Assembly: GCA_900540545.1 (NCBI GenBank)
Contig: UQGJ01000066.1
Span: 1-15,108 of the forward strand
Direction of reading: 5' to 3'
DNA: 15,108 nucleotides
Source: an uncultured Eubacteriales bacterium
Lineage (GTDB): Bacteria > Bacillota > Clostridia > Oscillospirales > Oscillospiraceae
Part shown: positions 11,670 through 15,108 of the stretch, in pieces
How the letters are laid out: every line of letters begins with the position of its first letter
How positions within the stretch are numbered: the stretch's first letter is position 1
The notes under the pieces: model-generated
What the model saw: only the letters and a program-made list of their open reading frames with translations
The model's database searches: none
Told to the model about the DNA's origin: nothing
Translations under genes and position numbers: made by a program

Positions 11670-13445
11670 TTAGAGCAGGTGGTAGCGTTCCAGCATGTCG
11701 GGGATGATGGTGCCCTCCACCTTTTTCAGGGCCTTGCGGCCCACGAATTTGGCGCCGAAGGGCAGGGCGATGTCCTCCAGCTTTTTGCCGTCCATCATCT
11801 TGCTGGTGGCGTCCAGCAGGGCGCGGACGTCGTAGACGCTGCCCCAGACCTCGGGGACGCCCCGGTCCACATCCAGGAGGGTATAGACGGCCTCCATGGC
11901 GGTACGGACGGAATATTCCGTGGTGAAGACGGTGTCCCGGGGAGTCTCGCAGAACTGGCCCAGGAAGGCGAAGTTCACGCAGCCCTCGGGGACCACCAGG
12001 GGGCGGTCGCCCTTGGTGCGGGGCATGAAGAAGGCGGTGATGTAGGGCATCATGACGGGGACGGTGCGGGCGGAGTTGCGGGCCAGGTCGGCGATTTGGT
12101 CCTCGGGGACGCCGATGTGGTAGAGCCACTCCTGGCAAATCTCCTCGCCGGTGCAGTCCTTCATGGGCTTCTTCACAAAGTCGCCGGGGCGGTCGGTGAA
12201 GAGGCCGTAGACCCAGACGCAGCACTTGTCCTTGGGCTGGGCCTTGAACTGGCCCTGGCGGTTGATGGTCCAGGACATGTACCAGCCGGAGTCCTTGCAG
12301 GTGACGATGCCGCCGGTGACGGTGCGGCCGGAGAGGGGGTCCCGCTTGCAGATGTTCTGGATGTAGGGCAAAATCTTGCCGTCCAGGGTGGTGACGGTGG
12401 CGGACTCCCAGTTGGTCTTGTGGATGTTGGAGCAGAACTTCTCCGGGCGGCCGAAGGCGGGGTCCTGGGCGGCGATGTTCTTCCACAGCTTCCAGCACTC
12501 CCCCTCCCCGTCGGTCACGTTCAGCACGGGGGCGTGGGTCTGGTCACCGTAGGCGGAGGAGTCGGTGCAGGAGCCGTTGGTGAGGAAGACCAGGTCGTCG
12601 GCGATGAGGTCGATGGTCTCCTCCTTCCCGGCGTGGACGCAGGCGATCTGGCGGGCGATCTTCTTGCCGCCGGCGATGTCGAAGAGGACGTTGGTGACCT
12701 TGGTGTCGTACTGGAAGTGGACATTGTGGGACTCCAGGTACTTGACCATGGGGAGGATGAGGGACTCGTACTGGTTGTAGCGGGTGAACTTCAGGGCGGA
12801 GAAGTCGGGCAGGCCGCCGATGTGGTGGATGAAACGCTGGATGTAGAGCTTCATCTCCAGGGCGGAGTGCCAGGTCTCGAAGGCGAACATGGTCTGCCAG
12901 TAGAGCCAGAAGTTGGACTTGTAGAACTCCTCGTCGAACACGTCGTCGATGGTCTTGTCGTAGAGGTCCTCGTTGGGGGTCATGAAGAGCTTGATAAGCT
13001 CCATGGACGCCTTGTCGGAGAGGGTGAACTTGCCGTCGGTGTGGGCGTCCTGGCCCCGGTTCACGGTGGCCCGGCAGAGGGAGAAGTTGGGGTCCTTCTT
13101 GTTCAGGCGGTAATACTCGTCCAGGACGGTGAGGTCCGGGTCCTCCAGGGAGGGGATGGAGCGGAACAGGTCCCACAGGCATTCAAAGTGGTTCTCCATC
13201 TCCCGGCCGCCCCGCATGACGTAGCCCCGGGTGGGGTCGTCGATGCCGTCGCAGGCGCCGCCGGGGAGCTGGCCGGCCTCCAGGATGTGGATGCGCTCCC
13301 CCTTCATCTGGCCGTCCCGGACCAGGAAGCAGGCGGCGGCCAGGGCGGCCAGGCCGGAGCCCACGATGTAGGCGGACTTTTTGTCCACGTCCTTGGGCTT
13401 CTCGGGGCGGGCAAAGGCTTCGTAGTTACCGTTGGAATAGTACAT
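11670..13445 (-). CDS. ohyA: Oleate hydratase
   Basis: An FAD-dependent fatty acid hydratase (EC 4.2.1.53) that adds water to the cis-9 double bond of oleate and related acids, giving 10-hydroxy acids. In gut bacteria this is seen as detoxification of unsaturated fatty acids. The 591 residues match full-length enzymes. The dinucleotide-binding fold is at 25-38 (AYIVGSGLAALAAA), followed by ILEAGQLPGGACDG at 54-67. RGGREMENHFECLWDLF near 78-94 contains Glu82, the catalytic acid position in staphylococcal OhyA. NFWLYWQTMFAFETWHSALEMKLY and VNFAFLGQFCETPRDTVFTTEYSVRTAMEAVY are family blocks. The ATG at 13445 has GGAGG seven bases upstream. It appears monocistronic, with an R1 repeat in its leader region and no clear promoter hexamers. 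Confidence 0.97.
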   Translation of the reverse strand: MYYSNGNYEAFARPEKPKDVDKKSAYIVGSGLAALAAACFLVRDGQMKGERIHILEAGQLPGGACDGIDDPTRGYVMRGGREMENHFECLWDLFRSIPSLEDPDLTVLDEYYRLNKKDPNFSLCRATVNRGQDAHTDGKFTLSDKASMELIKLFMTPNEDLYDKTIDDVFDEEFYKSNFWLYWQTMFAFETWHSALEMKLYIQRFIHHIGGLPDFSALKFTRYNQYESLILPMVKYLESHNVHFQYDTKVTNVLFDIAGGKKIARQIACVHAGKEETIDLIADDLVFLTNGSCTDSSAYGDQTHAPVLNVTDGEGECWKLWKNIAAQDPAFGRPEKFCSNIHKTNWESATVTTLDGKILPYIQNICKRDPLSGRTVTGGIVTCKDSGWYMSWTINRQGQFKAQPKDKCCVWVYGLFTDRPGDFVKKPMKDCTGEEICQEWLYHIGVPEDQIADLARNSARTVPVMMPYITAFFMPRTKGDRPLVVPEGCVNFAFLGQFCETPRDTVFTTEYSVRTAMEAVYTLLDVDRGVPEVWGSVYDVRALLDATSKMMDGKKLEDIALPFGAKFVGRKALKKVEGTIIPDMLERYHLL

Positions 13446-13478
13446 GATGATTCCTCCATTTTGTTATGGGACGGGGGA

Positions 13479-13523
13479 TGCGGATTGCCACACCAGTCTG
13501 AGGACTGGTTCGCAATGACAGGG
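13479..13523 (+). repeat. Palindromic repeat R1, copy D
   Basis: GCGGATTGCC..CCAGTC-TGAG-GACTGG..CGCAATGACAGGG, upstream of oleate hydratase. It matches copy E at 15020-15065 at nearly all positions. Confidence 0.85.
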
Positions 13524-13591
13524 TCCGCGGCGTCCCTTTCGATGGTCTTATGATAGCCCCTCTCCCCCGCTGCCGCCATAGACAGACAACG

Positions 13592-13626
13592 CGCCCTGTC
13601 AGAAATTCTGACAGGGCGGCGGTTTT
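13592..13626 (+). terminator. Strong hairpin with terminator-like tail
   Basis: CGCCCTGTCAGAA and TTCTGACAGGGCG pair perfectly over 13 bp around a single A, followed by GCGGTTTTG on the plus strand. It lies upstream of the XRE gene and upstream of ohyA, so what it would terminate is unclear. It may insulate the XRE promoter. Confidence 0.45.
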
Positions 13627-13636
13627 GTCTGGATTT

Positions 13637-13646
13637 ATGGAAAGTG
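13637..13646 (+). promoter_or_regulatory. Upstream half-operator ATGGAAAGTG
   Basis: A direct copy of the left half of the palindrome at 13684-13703, 47 bases upstream and just ahead of the TTGACA box. It may be a second, weaker binding site for the XRE protein. Confidence 0.5.
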
Positions 13647-13649
13647 TGC

Positions 13650-13677
13650 TTGACATTTTGGATTCCTGTGCTATGAT
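13650..13677 (+). promoter_or_regulatory. Promoter of the XRE/membrane protein operon
   Basis: TTGACA (13650-13655) and TATGAT (13672-13677) with a 16-base spacer; predicted start near 13684, the first base of the palindromic operator. Confidence 0.8.
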
Positions 13678-13683
13678 GGGTAT

Positions 13684-13703
13684 ATGGAAAGTGCACTTTC
13701 CAT
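13684..13703. promoter_or_regulatory. 20-bp perfect palindromic operator
   Basis: ATGGAAAGTGCACTTTCCAT is fully self-complementary and sits at +1 to +20, between the promoter and the AAGGAGG ribosome site. This is a classic place for autorepression by the small XRE protein encoded next. Confidence 0.8.
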
Positions 13704-13719
13704 TCAAGGAGGGGATGCT

Positions 13720-13923
13720 ATGAAGAACAAGCTGGAGGAAATCCGCAAGAGCCGGGGCATCCGGCAGGAGGAGCTGGCGGCGGCCCTGGAGGTCTCCCGG
13801 CAGACCATCGGGTCCCTGGAGAATGGGCGGTACAACCCCTCCATCCTGCTGGCCTTCAAAATCGCCCGCTATTTCGGGATGAACATCGAGGACATTTTTC
13901 TCTACGAGGAGGAGACGACATGA
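13720..13923 (+). CDS. Small XRE-family HTH repressor
   Basis: A 67-residue single-domain HTH protein with little beyond the DNA-binding fold. QEELAAALEVSRQTIGSLENGRYNPSILLAF (about 15-45) is a textbook XRE helix-turn-helix, followed by KIARYFGMNIEDIFLYE. The ATG at 13720 has AAGGAGG seven bases upstream. The in-frame ATG at 13684 lies inside the operator at the transcription start and is rejected. Its stop overlaps the membrane protein start (ATGA), so the two are coupled. It probably represses its own operon through the 20-bp palindrome, perhaps releasing when the membrane partner or a signal acts; that part is inference. Confidence 0.93.
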   Translation: MKNKLEEIRKSRGIRQEELAAALEVSRQTIGSLENGRYNPSILLAFKIARYFGMNIEDIFLYEEETT

Positions 13924-14348
13924 AAAAATCCATCTATATTCTGGTGACGCTGGCCGGCGTGGCCCTGGCGGCCGTGGGGCTGTATCTGGTCAAGACGGTC
14001 CAGGACCCCGCCGGGGTGCTGCGGACCCTGCCCTATCTCTGCATCGGCATCGGCTGCGGCGCCTTCGGCCACGGGCTGGGAGAGCTGTTCCGCATCCGGG
14101 CCGTGGGCAAGGACCCCTCTCTGGCACGGCAGATGGAAATCGACGCCGCCGACGAGCGCAACGTGATGCTCGCCAACCGGGCCAAGGCCAAGGGGTACGG
14201 CATGATGACCTATGTGTTTGCCGCCCTGATTCTGGCTTACACGCTGATGGGGGCGGCTGTTGAGGTCATTCTTCCCTTTGTGGCCGCCTACCTGTTTGTG
14301 CAGGGGGTGGCGGTCTACCACCGGTTCAAGGGGGAGAAGGAGGGGTAG
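13920..14348 (+). CDS. Four-helix membrane protein coupled to the XRE repressor (DUF2178-like)
   Basis: A 142-residue integral membrane protein with four likely membrane segments (about 5-24, 36-56, 93-110, 114-134). The polar middle loop (58-92) carries DAADERNVMLANRAKAKGY, resembling the DER motif of small DUF2178-type proteins often encoded beside XRE regulators. The family assignment is tentative. No enzyme motif is seen. The start overlaps the XRE stop, giving a two-gene unit under one promoter. A plausible role is as a signal sensor or a protein whose level the repressor adjusts; neither can be shown. The stop is followed by a palindromic repeat rather than a clean terminator. Confidence 0.85.
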   Translation: MKKSIYILVTLAGVALAAVGLYLVKTVQDPAGVLRTLPYLCIGIGCGAFGHGLGELFRIRAVGKDPSLARQMEIDAADERNVMLANRAKAKGYGMMTYVFAALILAYTLMGAAVEVILPFVAAYLFVQGVAVYHRFKGEKEG

Positions 14349-14352
14349 GACG

Positions 14353-14414
14353 GGGGGCGGCCCCCTCAGTCACGGCGGAGCCGTGACAGCTCCCCCATTT
14401 CGTTGAAATAGGGG
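14353..14414. repeat. R7 repeat: CAGTCACGGC / GCCGTGAC and CTCCCC / GGGGAG palindromes
   Basis: TCACGGC-GGA-GCCGTGA forms a 7-bp stem, and AGCTCCCC..TTTCGTTGAAA..GGGGAGCC a second, outer structure. It lies between the converging membrane protein and TetR genes and may act as a weak terminator for either. Confidence 0.6.
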
Positions 14415-14417
14415 AGC

Positions 14418-14984
14418 CTACCTGCGGGGGACGGTGCGGAAGCGGTCCAGGGCGGCGGCGATACTGCCGTGGATGACCAGGTCCAGGCGGTCGATGATGG
14501 CCTGGGGGTCGGCCCGCATTCCCTCGCCAATCCACTCCAGGACCAGGCCCACGAAGGCGTATTTATAGAAGTGGGCAATGAAGGCCCGGTCCTCCTCCCG
14601 GACGGGGAGGCCCTGGGCCTTCTCCTCCACCACCCCCAGCATCAGCTCGTAGGTCTCGTGGTAGAGGTAGCGCTCCAGGAACTCCCGGCTGAGGGAGTGG
14701 TAGGTCCTGGTGACGAAGGCGCGGTTGTCCAGGGCGTACTGGAAGATGTGGAGGAAGCCCTCCTGCCAGGTGTCGTAGGTCTTTTTGCCGCCGATGGCGG
14801 CCATGGCCTCGCTGGTGTATATCCACTCCACCAGGTCGTAGATGTCCTGGAAGTGGTAGTAGAAGGTCTGGCGGTTGACGCCGCAGTCCTCGGCGATGTC
14901 GGTGACGGTGATCTTATCCAGGGACTTGTCGGCCAGGAGCTTTTTCAGGGACGCGGCCAGGGCCTTTTTGGTGGTCTGGGACAT
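14418..14984 (-). CDS. TetR family regulator (DhaS-like, TetR_C_8 type)
   Basis: A 188-residue one-component regulator. The N-terminal HTH spans about 10-55, with ITVTDIAEDCGVNRQTFYYHFQDIYDLVEWIY, the pattern typical of the DhaS/TetR_C_8 group. The C-terminal helical part (60-188) would bind a ligand. It resembles dihydroxyacetone kinase operon activators by family, but no dha genes are in the window, so the target is unknown. The ATG at 14984 has AAGGAGGTG four bases upstream. The longer frame reads into the R1 repeat and is rejected. Its target may be beyond the right edge or elsewhere. No clear promoter or operator was found in the repeat-filled region upstream. Confidence 0.92.
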   Translation of the reverse strand: MSQTTKKALAASLKKLLADKSLDKITVTDIAEDCGVNRQTFYYHFQDIYDLVEWIYTSEAMAAIGGKKTYDTWQEGFLHIFQYALDNRAFVTRTYHSLSREFLERYLYHETYELMLGVVEEKAQGLPVREEDRAFIAHFYKYAFVGLVLEWIGEGMRADPQAIIDRLDLVIHGSIAAALDRFRTVPRR

Positions 14985-15019
14985 GGGGCACCTCCTTGGA
15001 TGGGGTGGGGGACGATGGA

Positions 15020-15065
15020 TGCGGATTGCCACGCCAGTCTGAGGACTGGCTCGCAATGACAGGGG
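15020..15065 (+). repeat. Palindromic repeat R1, copy E
   Basis: TGCGGATTGCCACGCCAGTCTGAG...GCAATGACAGGGG, in the leader region of the TetR gene. Flanked by GACGATGGAT and a GGGACGGGGGAGGCGG block, as at other R1/R2 junctions. Confidence 0.85.
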
Positions 15066-15080
15066 CGGGACGGGGGAGGC

Positions 15081-15093
15081 GGGCGGCCGCAAG
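15081..15093 (+). repeat. Half of an R2 repeat broken at the right edge
   Basis: GGGCGGCCGCAAG matches the left arm and loop of R2, but continues as TCATTTTTTCATAGT instead of GGCCGCCC. The break may be a recombination point or the start of different DNA. Confidence 0.6.
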
Positions 15094-15108
15094 TCATTTT
15101 TTCATAGT

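Noticed and set aside
11595..13553. 650-residue plus-strand open frame opposite oleate hydratase
   Set aside because: It runs through the terminator and repeats and is the complement of a clear enzyme gene.
13684..13719. Upstream ATG for the XRE gene
   Set aside because: It is the first base of the operator at the predicted transcription start, with no ribosome site; the ATG at 13720 has AAGGAGG.
1..15108. Phage, transposase, toxin-antitoxin or defence island
   Set aside because: No integrase, transposase, toxin pair or known defence gene was recognised; the HNH-like gene alone is not enough.

Overview
The window looks like chromosome from a GC-rich, anaerobic, gut-type Firmicute, most likely an Oscillospiraceae relative of Flavonifractor, Lawsonibacter or Intestinimonas. 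This is inference from three things: strong AGGAGG-type ribosome sites with Gram-positive style promoters, the gene content (tandem glycine riboswitch, DppA, flotillin/NfeD, oleate hydratase, CGNR and Crp/Fnr regulators), and the many short GC-rich palindromic repeats between genes. No phage, transposase, CRISPR, rRNA or tRNA was seen.

Layout. Positions 1-520 are non-coding repeat mosaic. Positions 522-2750 (minus strand) hold a glycine-induced unit: promoter, tandem glycine riboswitch with terminator, gcvT, an unexpected AT-richer HNH-like gene, then gcvH. No gcvP gene is in the window. Positions 2900-4191 (plus) hold an uncharacterised Cys/Trp-rich protein and a DppA-type D-aminopeptidase. 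Positions 4178-6212 hold a Crp/Fnr regulator diverging from a translationally coupled flavin-binding protein and ferredoxin-like protein. One palindrome lies where it could both activate the divergent operon and repress crp. The Crp C-terminus runs into intergenic repeats. Positions 6213-6770 are repeat mosaic.

Positions 6816-9743 (minus) hold an operon of an NfeD/YuaF-like membrane protein, a flotillin and a nitroreductase. The NfeD-like protein carries 23 strictly alternating aspartates followed by five SADA repeats. Positions 9899-11660 hold an EamA-type transporter diverging from a CGNR zinc-finger regulator. Two identically spaced inverted TGTAAC pairs lie between them, and the pair is bracketed by copies of one repeat family. 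Positions 11670-13445 (minus) encode oleate hydratase. Positions 13637-14348 (plus) hold a small XRE repressor with a 20-bp palindromic operator and a coupled four-helix membrane protein. Positions 14418-14984 (minus) encode a TetR/DhaS-type regulator. The right edge is again repeat DNA.

The main theme is small self-regulated modules, each with its own regulator and a readable operator, separated by at least six families of dispersed palindromic repeats, one of which has been captured as coding sequence. Repeat families are named R1 to R7 here for convenience only. Boundaries, alignments and promoter calls were made by eye.
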